Assembly (NCBI GenBank): GCA_034521755.1
Contig: JAXHMB010000001.1
Coordinates: forward strand, 62,001 to 126,000
Direction: 5' to 3'
DNA length: 64,000 nt
Source of the DNA: JAXHMB01 sp034521755
GTDB taxonomy: Bacteria; Bacteroidota; Rhodothermia; Balneolales; Balneolaceae
The notes under the pieces were generated by a model. The model had not been told where the DNA came from. It saw only the letters and a list, made by a program, of their open reading frames with translations, and made no database searches. A program made the translations under genes and the position numbers. This document shows, in pieces, positions 9,171-18,141 of this stretch. Each line of letters starts with the position of its first letter. Within the stretch, counting starts at the first letter, position 1.

Positions 9171-10338
9171 CTGTTACGTCATAGTCATTGATGGTCTTGG
9201 TGTTGGGGCGCAGGAAGATGCTGCCCAATACGGTGATGAGGGAGAAAATACATTAGGGCATCTTTGCGAGAAAACAGGCTGTAAGCTGCCAAACTTGGCT
9301 AAGATGGGGCTGGGAAATATTATCCCTCTAGCATCAGTGCCCGAAGAATTAGAGCCATTAGCTGCTTTTGGAAAAATGCGAGAAGTTTCTGCCGGTAAAG
9401 ATTCCACGACCGGACATTGGGAGCTAGCTGGTATTCATTTGGATGAGCCTTTTCCTACCTATCCAAATGGATTTCCTAAAAACATTATCGAGAAATTTTG
9501 TACCGGAATTGGTGTTGAACATGCTCTTTGTAATAAACCCTATTCTGGAACAGAAGTTATTAAAGACTATGGCAAAAAACATTTAGATACGGGCTTTCCT
9601 ATTGTTTATACATCGGCAGATAGCGTATTCCAGGTAGCAGCTCATACGGATGTCATCCCTGTAAAGAAATTATACCAATGGTGCGAATTTGCCCGTAATG
9701 AAGTGATGGTTGATGAACATGGTGTAGGCCGGGTTATTGCTCGTCCTTTTCATGGAGAACAGGGCAATTTTGAGCGTATTTCTGATCAGCGCCATGACTA
9801 TTCACTGATACCTCCTGAGCATAATATAATCAACAAGCTGTTTACCAGTGGCATTAAAACTTATTCAATCGGTAAAATAGTTGACTTATTTGCCGGAGTG
9901 GGTTTTACCCAGTTTAGACGAACAAAAAATAATGCAGAGGGTATTGCTCAGCTATTGAGTCTTATGTCTGCGGTTGAAGAAAGCTTTGTTTTTATAAATC
10001 TCATTGACACGGATCAAAAATATGGTCATCGCTTAAATCCAGAAGGATATGCAGAATGTATGGGAGAGATTGACCGAGCTATTCCGGCAATCGTTAGTAA
10101 AATAACCGATGATGATTTGTTAATTATCACTGGAGATCATGGTAACGATCCAACTTCAACAAGTACAGATCACAGTCGGGAATTTGTGCCATTACTTGTT
10201 TTTCCCGGAGGTAGGGCAGTGGCAGAAAACCTGGGAACAAGAAAAACATTCAGTGATGTAGCAGCTACAGTAGCCCACTTTTTTGGGATTGATCAGGCAT
10301 ATCCCGGAACTTCTTTTTTGAAAAAGAAGCAGATATAG
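9163..10338 (+). CDS. deoB: phosphopentomutase
   Basis: Interconverts (deoxy)ribose 1-phosphate and 5-phosphate in nucleoside salvage. The 391-residue protein belongs to the alkaline-phosphatase superfamily and shows the DeoB landmarks: IVIDGLGVGAQEDA at the N-terminus (Mn-binding Asp), KDSTTGHWE with the phosphorylated Thr, YTSADSVFQVAAH, and the late metal ligands in LIITGDHGNDPT and STDHSREFVPLLV. Length is standard. The ATG overlaps the end of the GAF-protein gene by eight bases (ATGGGTAA), pointing to translational coupling. A Rho-independent terminator follows about 105 bases downstream. Confidence 0.95.
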   Translation: MGNCYVIVIDGLGVGAQEDAAQYGDEGENTLGHLCEKTGCKLPNLAKMGLGNIIPLASVPEELEPLAAFGKMREVSAGKDSTTGHWELAGIHLDEPFPTYPNGFPKNIIEKFCTGIGVEHALCNKPYSGTEVIKDYGKKHLDTGFPIVYTSADSVFQVAAHTDVIPVKKLYQWCEFARNEVMVDEHGVGRVIARPFHGEQGNFERISDQRHDYSLIPPEHNIINKLFTSGIKTYSIGKIVDLFAGVGFTQFRRTKNNAEGIAQLLSLMSAVEESFVFINLIDTDQKYGHRLNPEGYAECMGEIDRAIPAIVSKITDDDLLIITGDHGNDPTSTSTDHSREFVPLLVFPGGRAVAENLGTRKTFSDVAATVAHFFGIDQAYPGTSFLKKKQI

Positions 10339-10444
10339 TTGAGCTGAAAACGGGTTCGTATTTTTCTAAAAAAATCTATATCTTTTAGAGATTCGATATA
10401 ACCATATGGGCAACATAAACGGCTTGTACACGTTTTACTTTATG

Positions 10445-10492
10445 AAAGATAACAGGGTATCAGTCTGCTAGTCTGTTATCTTTTTCTTTTTC
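10445..10492 (+). terminator. Rho-independent terminator after deoB
   Basis: A perfect 11-bp stem, AAAGATAACAG at 10445-10455 with CTGTTATCTTT at 10473-10483, encloses a 17-base loop and runs straight into a T-rich tract. It separates the pepF-deoB operon from rpoD. Confidence 0.8.
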
Positions 10493-10537
10493 AGTTCCAT
10501 ATTCCCGACATAAATATTAATTAAATCCTAAAATCCC

Positions 10538-11392
10538 GTGGCTAGAAGTTCAGGAATTTCTACTCGAGAATCAGAATCACTCGACCGCTATTTACAAGAG
10601 ATTGGCAAAGAGAAACTTATTACCCCTGAAGATGAAGTTCGTTTAGCAAAACAGATTCAGAAGGGAAGCCAAAAGGCGCTTGAAGACCTTACCAAAGCTA
10701 ACCTTCGGTTTGTCGTTTCTGTAGCAAAGCAATATCAGAATCAGGGTTTGTCGTTAGGTGACCTGATTAACGAAGGGAATCTAGGTTTAATTAAAGCAGC
10801 CAAGCGTTTTGATGAGACTCGTGGATTTAAGTTTATTTCGTATGCCGTATGGTGGATTCGCCAGTCTATATTGCAAGCACTGGCAGAGCAGAGCCGTATT
10901 GTACGTTTGCCGCTGAACCGAGTAGGTGCTCTCAATAAGATTGGAAAAGAACTTTCCAAGCTTGAGCAGGAATATGAGCGAGTGCCATCTGCTGCAGAAC
11001 TTGCTGAAAGCTTGGATATGACGGTTTCTGAGGTAGCTGATACGCTCAAGATTTCCGGCCGTCACCTTTCTGTAGATGCTCCTTTTGCCCAAGGAGAAGA
11101 TAATCGCTTGCTGGATGTTCTGGAAAATGAGGAAACTCCAGATCCGGATAATGACTTGATGGGTGAATCCCTGAAGGTGGAAATTGAACGAGCGCTCTCA
11201 AAGCTTACAAATCGTGAAGCTGAAGTTATTCGCTTGTATTTTGGCATTGGCCGTGAGCACTCACTTACTCTTGAAGAGATTGGTGAACGCTTTGACTTAA
11301 CCCGTGAACGTGTTCGTCAGATTAAAGAGAAGGCTCTCCGGAAATTACGTCATCATAATAGAAGTGCGGCATTGAGAGCTTATTTAGGCTAA
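10538..11392 (+). CDS. rpoD: primary RNA polymerase sigma factor (RpoD/SigA, short Bacteroidota form)
   Basis: 284 residues, the usual size of the Bacteroidota housekeeping sigma factor, which lacks the long region 1.1 and the non-conserved insert of E. coli RpoD. Region 1.2 starts at SESLDRYLQEIGKEKL; region 2 includes ANLRFVVSVAKQYQ, DLINEGNLGLIKAAKRFD and the promoter-melting segment FISYAVWWIRQSI; region 3 follows, and region 4 ends in LTLEEIGERFDLTRERVRQI and KALRKLRH. It starts with GTG at 10538, no ATG being available upstream, and stands alone between two terminators. It recognises the -33/-7 promoters typical of this superphylum (family knowledge). Confidence 0.96.
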   Translation: MARSSGISTRESESLDRYLQEIGKEKLITPEDEVRLAKQIQKGSQKALEDLTKANLRFVVSVAKQYQNQGLSLGDLINEGNLGLIKAAKRFDETRGFKFISYAVWWIRQSILQALAEQSRIVRLPLNRVGALNKIGKELSKLEQEYERVPSAAELAESLDMTVSEVADTLKISGRHLSVDAPFAQGEDNRLLDVLENEETPDPDNDLMGESLKVEIERALSKLTNREAEVIRLYFGIGREHSLTLEEIGERFDLTRERVRQIKEKALRKLRHHNRSAALRAYLG

Positions 11393-11414
11393 TCAAGATA
11401 AAAAAGAACTTTCG

Positions 11415-11455
11415 AGCTCCTTTTGAAGAAATTCAGAAGGAGCTTTTTTTATTTT
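11415..11455 (+). terminator. Rho-independent terminator after rpoD
   Basis: AGCTCCTTTTGAA at 11415-11427 pairs with TTCAGAAGGAGCT at 11432-11444 with one mismatch and a four-base loop, followed by a run of Ts. It lies 23 bases past the rpoD stop. Confidence 0.85.
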
Positions 11456-11507
11456 GAATTAAAAATCATTTGTATATGCTAAAGCGACGAATTACGTTAT
11501 AAGATAT

Positions 11508-14375
11508 ATGAAAAGATTTTTTTTGATAGCGTTCTTTATGGGAATCGCCTTTCAGGCTTACGCCCAGTTATTGCCTTTTCGTTCTTACTCAATTGAGAAG
11601 GGTCTTTCTCAAGCTGTTGTTAATGATTTGATGCAGGATGATGATGGTTATCTATGGGTTGCCACAGGATATGGGCTTAATCGTTTTGATGGATTTACAT
11701 TCAAAAATTATTATGGAGAAAATGGACTTAATAACAATAAGACATTTTCTCTATTGCAAGATAGCAAAGAGAGAGTTTGGATTGGTACCGGTAATGGCGT
11801 CAATATTATTCAAGGAGATAGCGTTCATTCAGTACCTGAACTTAATGCTCTAAATTCAAGTACCATATTAAGTATTTTTGAAGATAGTCAGGGAGAGTTT
11901 TGGTTTGCTACAGACGGACAGGGTGTTTGGCATTACGATACATCAGAAAAATTAACTCAGTACCAAGAGATCCATGGCTTAGCAGGTAATCGAGTACGGG
12001 ATATTGTTGAAGATCAGCAGGGGACACTTTGGTTTGGAACGCGGGAAGGCCTTACAAACCTGAAAGATGGTAATTTTAGAAGCTATTCTACCAAAGATGG
12101 ATTACCTGATAATAAAATCCGTGATCTAACACTTGACGAACAGAATAATATTTGGATAGGTACACGTTCGGGATTGAGTATATGGAAGAATGGAACTTTT
12201 CAAAACTTTACTGAAGAGGAGGGTCTTGTCAATAATCGCATTCAGTCTATATCAATAGATGGAGAGGGAGGTCTTTGGATTGGTACTGAAGAAGGGGTAA
12301 GTCATTACAATAACGGTATTTTTGAAAATTATTCGACAGAACAGGGTCTGTCAAATGATATTATCTATGCCACGTTGTTGGATCGCGAAGGGAATATTTG
12401 GTTTGGGACGTTTGGAGGAGGAATCAACCTATTTTTCGGGGATTACATAAAAAACTTTACAATTGAAGAAGGCTTACCCAATAATGTTATTACTTCAATT
12501 ACACAAGATCAGTTTTCTAACCATTGGATTACTACCTATGGAGGTGGTATTGCCAGATATGACGGCTCTGAATTTACCACTTTTAATCAGCGTGATGGCC
12601 TGGTAGATAATAAGGTTTATTCGGCTATTGTAGATAAAAATAATAGGATACTGATTGGTACTCGATGGGGCTTAAGTATTTATGCTGATAAGCAATTTTA
12701 TAATTTTGATGAGGATGAACTTCCATACCGGAAAATTCGGGATATTGCAGAACATAAAGATGAAAATGAATTTTGGTTGGGCACCTATGGAGAGGGCATT
12801 CTCAAATTTCGAAATAACAAATTTAAATTGTTTGATGAACAAGATGGACTAGCTAACAATACTGTTCTTTCTGTAGAGCAAGGAGCAGACGGTAGTTTTT
12901 GGTTTGCTACATATGGAGGAGTAAGCAGGTTTAAAAACGGGGAATTCACGAATTATACAATTCAGGATGGCCTGCCCAATAATGGTGTTCTGGATATTTT
13001 GAAAGCCCGAAATGGTGATATTTGGGTTTCAACATTTGGTGGGATTGCTCGATTTAATGGTACCTCATTTGAATCGGTTACACCAAGTGATGGCTTACCT
13101 GATGAGGTATGTTATTTTATCCTGCAGGACAATACCGGATTATTTTGGATAGGCACTAAAGAAGGAGTTGTCAGGTTTGATTACGATACGTATCAATCAG
13201 AGAATAATAAAGAAGATAACGCAAGGTCATTTCAGCTTTATACCCAAGATCAAGGTATTATTGCTAATGAAATGAATGCCGGAGCAGGCTTTAAAGACCG
13301 GGATGGGAAGTTATGGTTTGGCAGTGTAGGCGGGCTTACGTGGTTTGATCCCCAAGGAGTAAAGAAAAACAATGCAGCTCCGAAAATACATATTGAGCAG
13401 GTGTCTATTTCCGGAGAAGACAAAAAGCCTGAAAAAGGATTTAAAGTCCCCAGTGACAACTACAACCTCGCTTTTCATTTTGTAGGAATTAGTTTTTCTG
13501 CACCTGAACAAGTGGTGTATGAATACAGGTTGAAAGGAACGGGAGAAGATTGGCAGCGTACAAAACAACGCTCAGTTCGGTATTCTGCATTACTGCCGGG
13601 AGAGTACACCTTTGAAGTCCGGGCTCAAAACAATGATGGTGTCTGGAGTGAGGAAAGGGCTGATATTACTTTTAATGTCTTGGCTCCCATATGGCTAAAA
13701 TGGTGGTTTATACTATTGGTAGCATTGGTATTTATTGGAATTATGATTTTTATTTATAACTATTATCGTGTGAAAAAAATGGTTGAGATTGAACGGATGC
13801 GTGTTCGTATTGCAAGTGATTTACATGATGATGTGGGCTCTTCACTTACTGAAATTGCCCTGCAGTCAGACTTTCTTCAAGCGACTGAAGTGGATGATGA
13901 GCTTAAGCAAACGCTTGATCAAATAGGTACACAGAGCCGTAAGATCGTCTCAAGCCTTGATGACATAGTATGGTCGATTGATGCCCGTAATGATACGCTT
14001 GGAGACCTTACAGACCGTATGCAGGATTATATCAACAATATGCTGTCTCAAAAAGAGGTAGTATATGAGTTTGATGACTTGGATATGGATGATAAATTAA
14101 CGGTACCGATGAAAGAAAATCTTTATTTAATTTTTAAAGAAGCCATCAATAACATTGCTAAACATTCTGATGCTACAAAAGTTGAGGTTGCTTTAAAAAA
14201 TGAAGGCGATTCTTTCGAGCTTTTAATTCATGATAATGGCAGTGGTGTTAATTCTGTTCGTAAGAGTGGGCACGGACTGCGTAACATGAAAATGCGAGCG
14301 CAAAGAATTGATGCAGATATTACTTTTGAAAATAGCGACGGGTTTACCGTTCATGTAATAGGAAATGGAATGTAA
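11508..14375 (+). CDS. Reg_prop-repeat sensor histidine kinase
   Basis: 955-residue membrane sensor. A signal peptide ending near AYAQ exports a large periplasmic part of about a dozen Reg_prop repeats (recurring pattern: LWIGT..G..R..NG.F..Y...GLPNN), predicted to form two seven-bladed propellers, followed by a Y_Y_Y domain (about 640-720). One membrane helix lies near residues 728-752. The cytoplasmic part has a HisKA_3 dimerisation domain with phospho-acceptor His773 in SDLHDDVGSSL and an HATPase domain with NNIAKHSDATKVEV and GHGLRNMKMRA. Unlike the Bacteroides SusR-like hybrids it has no fused receiver or AraC domain; the cognate regulator is encoded 42 bases downstream. The ligand is unknown, though many relatives sense oligosaccharides. 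Confidence 0.92.
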   Translation: MKRFFLIAFFMGIAFQAYAQLLPFRSYSIEKGLSQAVVNDLMQDDDGYLWVATGYGLNRFDGFTFKNYYGENGLNNNKTFSLLQDSKERVWIGTGNGVNIIQGDSVHSVPELNALNSSTILSIFEDSQGEFWFATDGQGVWHYDTSEKLTQYQEIHGLAGNRVRDIVEDQQGTLWFGTREGLTNLKDGNFRSYSTKDGLPDNKIRDLTLDEQNNIWIGTRSGLSIWKNGTFQNFTEEEGLVNNRIQSISIDGEGGLWIGTEEGVSHYNNGIFENYSTEQGLSNDIIYATLLDREGNIWFGTFGGGINLFFGDYIKNFTIEEGLPNNVITSITQDQFSNHWITTYGGGIARYDGSEFTTFNQRDGLVDNKVYSAIVDKNNRILIGTRWGLSIYADKQFYNFDEDELPYRKIRDIAEHKDENEFWLGTYGEGILKFRNNKFKLFDEQDGLANNTVLSVEQGADGSFWFATYGGVSRFKNGEFTNYTIQDGLPNNGVLDILKARNGDIWVSTFGGIARFNGTSFESVTPSDGLPDEVCYFILQDNTGLFWIGTKEGVVRFDYDTYQSENNKEDNARSFQLYTQDQGIIANEMNAGAGFKDRDGKLWFGSVGGLTWFDPQGVKKNNAAPKIHIEQVSISGEDKKPEKGFKVPSDNYNLAFHFVGISFSAPEQVVYEYRLKGTGEDWQRTKQRSVRYSALLPGEYTFEVRAQNNDGVWSEERADITFNVLAPIWLKWWFILLVALVFIGIMIFIYNYYRVKKMVEIERMRVRIASDLHDDVGSSLTEIALQSDFLQATEVDDELKQTLDQIGTQSRKIVSSLDDIVWSIDARNDTLGDLTDRMQDYINNMLSQKEVVYEFDDLDMDDKLTVPMKENLYLIFKEAINNIAKHSDATKVEVALKNEGDSFELLIHDNGSGVNSVRKSGHGLRNMKMRAQRIDADITFENSDGFTVHVIGNGM

Positions 14376-14417
14376 CAGCCGACAGTTTTTCACGTTTAAG
14401 AAATAAAATCCAAGATT

Positions 14418-15053
14418 ATGCCCTCAAAAGTTGGAATCGTAGAAGACAATAAGAAAATAAGAGACCTTATCCAGCGATACCTGGATATGCAAGACGAGCT
14501 TAAATGCCCGGTTGCTGTTGATACTGTAGAAGAGATGCTTGAGTATTTGGAGGAGCATCCCAAGCCGGATGTTCTGCTTATGGATATACAACTTCCTGGA
14601 ATGTCGGGTATTAAGGGTATGGGTATTATTAAAGAAAAATTCCCTGATATCGATATCATCATGCTTACCGTATACCACGATTCTCATAAAATATTTGATG
14701 CTCTTAGAGCAGGTGCTTCCGGTTATTTGTTAAAGCATACATCGCTCCCGGAGATCAAAGAATCGATTTTAAAGCTGATAGATGGCGGTGCGCCTATGTC
14801 TCCACAAATTGCCCGGAAAGTGATTAATCATTTCCAGGAAAATGCACCTAAGAAAAATCCAGATTCAGACCTGACACCACGTGAACATGATATTGTAAAT
14901 GGACTTGTTGACGGGTTAAGTTATAAGATGATAGCCGACCGCTATGATATTTCTATTGATACGGTACGAGCACATATACGGAATATCTATAAGAAACTGC
15001 ATGTTAACTCAAAGGCTGAAGTCATAGCTAAATCTTTAAAAGGAGAAATCTAA
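14418..15053 (+). CDS. NarL/FixJ-type response regulator
   Basis: 211 residues: an N-terminal receiver domain with the acidic pair near the start (GIVEDNKKIR), phospho-acceptor Asp56 in VLLMDIQLPGMSG and the conserved Thr and Lys (MLTVYHD, LLKHTS), then a LuxR-type helix-turn-helix from about residue 150 (LTPREHDIVNGLVDGLSYK to VRAHIRNIYKKLHV). It is a DNA-binding transcription factor, presumably phosphorylated by the HisKA_3 kinase encoded immediately upstream, HisKA_3 kinases being the standard partners of this class. The lipoprotein and outer-membrane protein genes that follow are plausible targets, but no operator was identified. Confidence 0.92.
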   Translation: MPSKVGIVEDNKKIRDLIQRYLDMQDELKCPVAVDTVEEMLEYLEEHPKPDVLLMDIQLPGMSGIKGMGIIKEKFPDIDIIMLTVYHDSHKIFDALRAGASGYLLKHTSLPEIKESILKLIDGGAPMSPQIARKVINHFQENAPKKNPDSDLTPREHDIVNGLVDGLSYKMIADRYDISIDTVRAHIRNIYKKLHVNSKAEVIAKSLKGEI

Positions 15054-15165
15054 CATCTAACATGATGATGTGATTGTTAGGCTGTGCATTACTTGGTACA
15101 ATTAAGCAGAAATTAGGCTCTATACATATTAGACCGCAAATTTATAGATTACCACGCTGGAGGCC

Positions 15166-16509
15166 ATGATGAAATCACTGAAAGCTTTTTTACTACTTTT
15201 CTTGTCATTACTAATTACAGGTTGCTATACTCAGCTGCAGTATTCTCAAAAGGTTCATAAAATTACTGACGAAAAACCAACGGAAGGGTATTCCTGGAAT
15301 GGCGACTCTGATGATTCCTATTCAGTCAATGATGCTGATTCAATTTATATGGCTGAAACTAAAGAAGGTAAGGCCTATGACTATAGCAAAGAAAATTCTT
15401 ATGGCTCAGATCAATATGGAGAGGCTTCTTATGATGATGATTATATACCCATTGCCTATAAGAATTATGATGTTGTGGAAAAGTATGATGCCTGCCAGTG
15501 TGATCCGTATAAAACCTATGTATTGGTAGAAGATCCATATTATTTTCCAAGCTATGCCTTCACCTACAATAGATTATATCACAGGCATTATCGGTACTAT
15601 CGGCCTTATAGAAGTTACTTTGGTTTAGGCTTCTATAACCATGGTTTTGCTTTCTCGATAGGCTGGAGTTCGCATTATAATCCGTATTTTTATCATCCAT
15701 ACTATAATCATTATGCTTGGTGGTATCCATCTGTTCAATACAATAACTATTACTTCTTTGGCAATAATTATAACGGCGGATATGCTTATAAGAATCCCAA
15801 AAGGCGTAATGGAAGAAGAAGCATAGGTGTTGATCGTGTTGGCAACAAAACAAGATCGGTTGACAGAGCTCGCTCAACGAGCAGAAGTCGTGTTTCTGGT
15901 GTAACCAATACACGAAGTAGAACCAAAGGAGTGACTCGGACAAATTCCGGGAGTACCAGAACTAAAGTGACTCGTTCTCGAGGAAATGGAGGCTCAAGCC
16001 GTGTTGGAACTACAAGGAACAGGTCTTCATCACGCACGAAAATAAATGCAGATCGTACCAGATCCGGTGGTAGCAGTACGGTTAGATCTCGTGGTAACAC
16101 ATCGGTAACACGCTCAAGAGATAGATCCGGATCACGAACCTCAGTATCACGGACGCGTATTAAAACAACAAGTGGGTTGCGAACTATTGACCGGAATAAT
16201 CTACGTAACAATTTGAGGAATCAGCGTATTGATTTAAATCAAAAAAGGAATAAAAATACGCGTAGCAGAAGCATCTTCGGAAACTTTGGAAGTTTCTTTA
16301 AAAATAGTTTTAATACTTCCTCAAATAACAGATCAAGATCTATTTCACTTCCCAATACTAACTCTGGATCACGAAAGACCATCCGAAGTAGGAGTGGGTC
16401 ATCAAAAAAATCTTCTGTTAAGAGTAGCAGGTCAAGAAGCTCCAGTTCATCAAAAGGAAGCCGCTCATCAGGCGGTGGTAAGAAGCGTAGTCGTGGAGGA
16501 GGTAATTAA
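15166..16509 (+). CDS. lipoprotein with Tyr/His-rich centre and Arg/Ser-rich tail
   Basis: 447 residues. A type II signal peptide ends in the lipobox LITGC (Cys20), so the mature protein is lipid-anchored. Residues about 30-115 are acidic; 115-205 are extremely rich in Tyr, His and Phe (for example YHRHYRYYRPYRSYFG); from about 205 to the end the chain is a low-complexity Arg/Ser/Thr/Gly tract with RSRS and SRSGS runs, strongly basic. No known domain is recognised; the tail is probably disordered and could bind polyanions such as LPS, DNA or acidic glycans. A strong Shine-Dalgarno, GGAGG at 15159-15163, fits the second ATG (15169) better than the first (15166). Follows the two-component pair by 112 bases. 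Confidence 0.75.
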   Translation: MMKSLKAFLLLFLSLLITGCYTQLQYSQKVHKITDEKPTEGYSWNGDSDDSYSVNDADSIYMAETKEGKAYDYSKENSYGSDQYGEASYDDDYIPIAYKNYDVVEKYDACQCDPYKTYVLVEDPYYFPSYAFTYNRLYHRHYRYYRPYRSYFGLGFYNHGFAFSIGWSSHYNPYFYHPYYNHYAWWYPSVQYNNYYFFGNNYNGGYAYKNPKRRNGRRSIGVDRVGNKTRSVDRARSTSRSRVSGVTNTRSRTKGVTRTNSGSTRTKVTRSRGNGGSSRVGTTRNRSSSRTKINADRTRSGGSSTVRSRGNTSVTRSRDRSGSRTSVSRTRIKTTSGLRTIDRNNLRNNLRNQRIDLNQKRNKNTRSRSIFGNFGSFFKNSFNTSSNNRSRSISLPNTNSGSRKTIRSRSGSSKKSSVKSSRSRSSSSSKGSRSSGGGKKRSRGGGN

Positions 16510-16557
16510 GTCTGACACCTCTGGACTGGCCTAACTTAATACAGTTTATTTTAAACT

Positions 16558-18075
16558 ATGATCAGAGGTACTAAAAGTATGTCAATCTCTAATAGAATAT
16601 TATCGTTGATACTCTTAATTCCATTGATTTGGGTATCGGCTGGTTACGGGCAAAGTGCTTCTGACGTTCTCCGCTATAGCCTGCAATATCCATCTTATGA
16701 TGCAGCAAGCATGGTAATGCCGGGTGTCAGTAATGCGACTGGGTTTGGTGCATATCAGGAAAACCCGGCTTCTATGGCACTTTTTGAAGATGGTTTTATA
16801 TCATTTAGTCTTAACAGCAGGCTCATTAATGAAACAACCAACTATTTGGGCAATAGTTCTGAGTTTAATGACAACCAGACTACAATTGGTGATCTAGGTT
16901 TTTTATATCGGGTTCCAACCACACGAGGTAGTTTGGTAGTAGGGGCAGGATATAGTCAAAGCATGGATTTTAACAGGGCGTTTTCAGGCGGGGGACGCAA
17001 TAGCCAATCAACCATAACTGATTTCTACAACAGTCCACTATCCAGCGATAGTTTATTCTTTGCAGCTTTTGACGTCTATGCCATTGATTTTGCTACTACT
17101 GACAGTTCGTTCAGTGAAACAGAATCTATATTTAGAGTAGGATTATCGCAATACCCTGGTATAAACCAAAACTTTGAGGTTAAAGAACGTGGTATTTTAG
17201 GAGATTATTCAGCTTTTATAGCAACGGAGTTTCAGGAAGACCTTTTTATCGGTGTATCTCTGGGATATCTCAGTGGGAGTTATTCTTATCGCAGATCTTT
17301 TCTAGAAACCGATACTCAGGGCGATTACAATTTTGCTTTCATAGACAGTGACGGTGATGGGCAGGGAGATACCGATATCGATAACATTCTGAGTAAAGAA
17401 ACGATTGATGCTGAACTTTCTGGTTTTACAGCCCGAGCGGGTTTGGTATATAATGCCAGCGAAAATGTACGCATTGGAGTCAGCTATCAGTATGCCGGCA
17501 AGCTTTCAATTGATGAAGAATATAATACGCAGCTTACTTCTACTTTTGATAATGGTGTTGAGTTTTTTGATGAAGCACCGGGCAGCTTTTCATACAAGAT
17601 TAAACGCCCTGATCGAATCAATTTGGGTATTACGTTAAAAGGATTTCAGGGATTTAAAATTTCTGCAGCAGCAGAAGGTGTTAGGTATTCTACAGGGCGC
17701 ATTGAATTTAGCAATATTCAGGATTCGGGAGCTGAGAATGACATTAACGATGTGGTAAGATCAAATCTTGAAGATGTGGTAAACCTTAGGGGAGGAATTG
17801 AATATCAGTTAAATCCGCTGCTGACAACCCGGATTGGCTATGCCTATTTTCCAAGTCCTCAAAAGAACTTTGATTCCTCTAGGCAGTTTTTTAGCGGTGG
17901 ATTCAGTGCCCAACTATTTGATAATGTGACCTTTGATTTAGGTGTGCAATATTCAATCTGGGAGGACAGCAATCAGCTTTATAGCTACTTTGAGGGTAAC
18001 CAGTTAAGAAGCGAAGCTGTTATTGAAGATGTAACCCGATGGAATGTGATTGGGGGCATTAAAATTGGATTCTAG
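16558..18075 (+). CDS. outer-membrane beta-barrel protein, OmpP1/FadL-like
   Basis: 505 residues with a signal peptide and a long series of amphipathic beta strands ending in GGIKIGF with a terminal Phe, the usual outer-membrane insertion signal. The N-terminal NPASMALFEDG segment resembles the NPA motif at the hatch of FadL-family proteins, which take hydrophobic substrates through the outer membrane. An insert (about 255-275) with DSDGDGQGDTDIDN looks like a calcium-binding thrombospondin type 3 motif. A second ATG at 16579, preceded by AGAGG, would give a cleaner signal peptide (MSISNRILS) and is my preferred start. Family assignment is moderate; transport of lipids is only an inference. 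Confidence 0.72.
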   Translation: MIRGTKSMSISNRILSLILLIPLIWVSAGYGQSASDVLRYSLQYPSYDAASMVMPGVSNATGFGAYQENPASMALFEDGFISFSLNSRLINETTNYLGNSSEFNDNQTTIGDLGFLYRVPTTRGSLVVGAGYSQSMDFNRAFSGGGRNSQSTITDFYNSPLSSDSLFFAAFDVYAIDFATTDSSFSETESIFRVGLSQYPGINQNFEVKERGILGDYSAFIATEFQEDLFIGVSLGYLSGSYSYRRSFLETDTQGDYNFAFIDSDGDGQGDTDIDNILSKETIDAELSGFTARAGLVYNASENVRIGVSYQYAGKLSIDEEYNTQLTSTFDNGVEFFDEAPGSFSYKIKRPDRINLGITLKGFQGFKISAAAEGVRYSTGRIEFSNIQDSGAENDINDVVRSNLEDVVNLRGGIEYQLNPLLTTRIGYAYFPSPQKNFDSSRQFFSGGFSAQLFDNVTFDLGVQYSIWEDSNQLYSYFEGNQLRSEAVIEDVTRWNVIGGIKIGF

Positions 18076-18109
18076 CCTTCAGAAGTACCCAAATACGCTC
18101 CTTATAGAA

Positions 18110-18141
18110 AAGGAAGTTCTTTAATTAGAGCTTCCTTTTTT
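18110..18141. terminator. bidirectional terminator
   Basis: AAGGAAG at 18110-18116 pairs with CTTCCTT at 18131-18137, the stem being extended by partly paired bases inside. It is followed by Ts on the plus strand and by TTTTCT on the minus strand, and lies between convergent genes, so it can serve both. Confidence 0.65.

Noticed and set aside
15560..16211. Long open frames on the minus strand opposite the lipoprotein gene
   Set aside because: Produced by the repetitive Tyr/His and Arg/Ser codons of the real gene; composition is low complexity and there is no domain or ribosome site.
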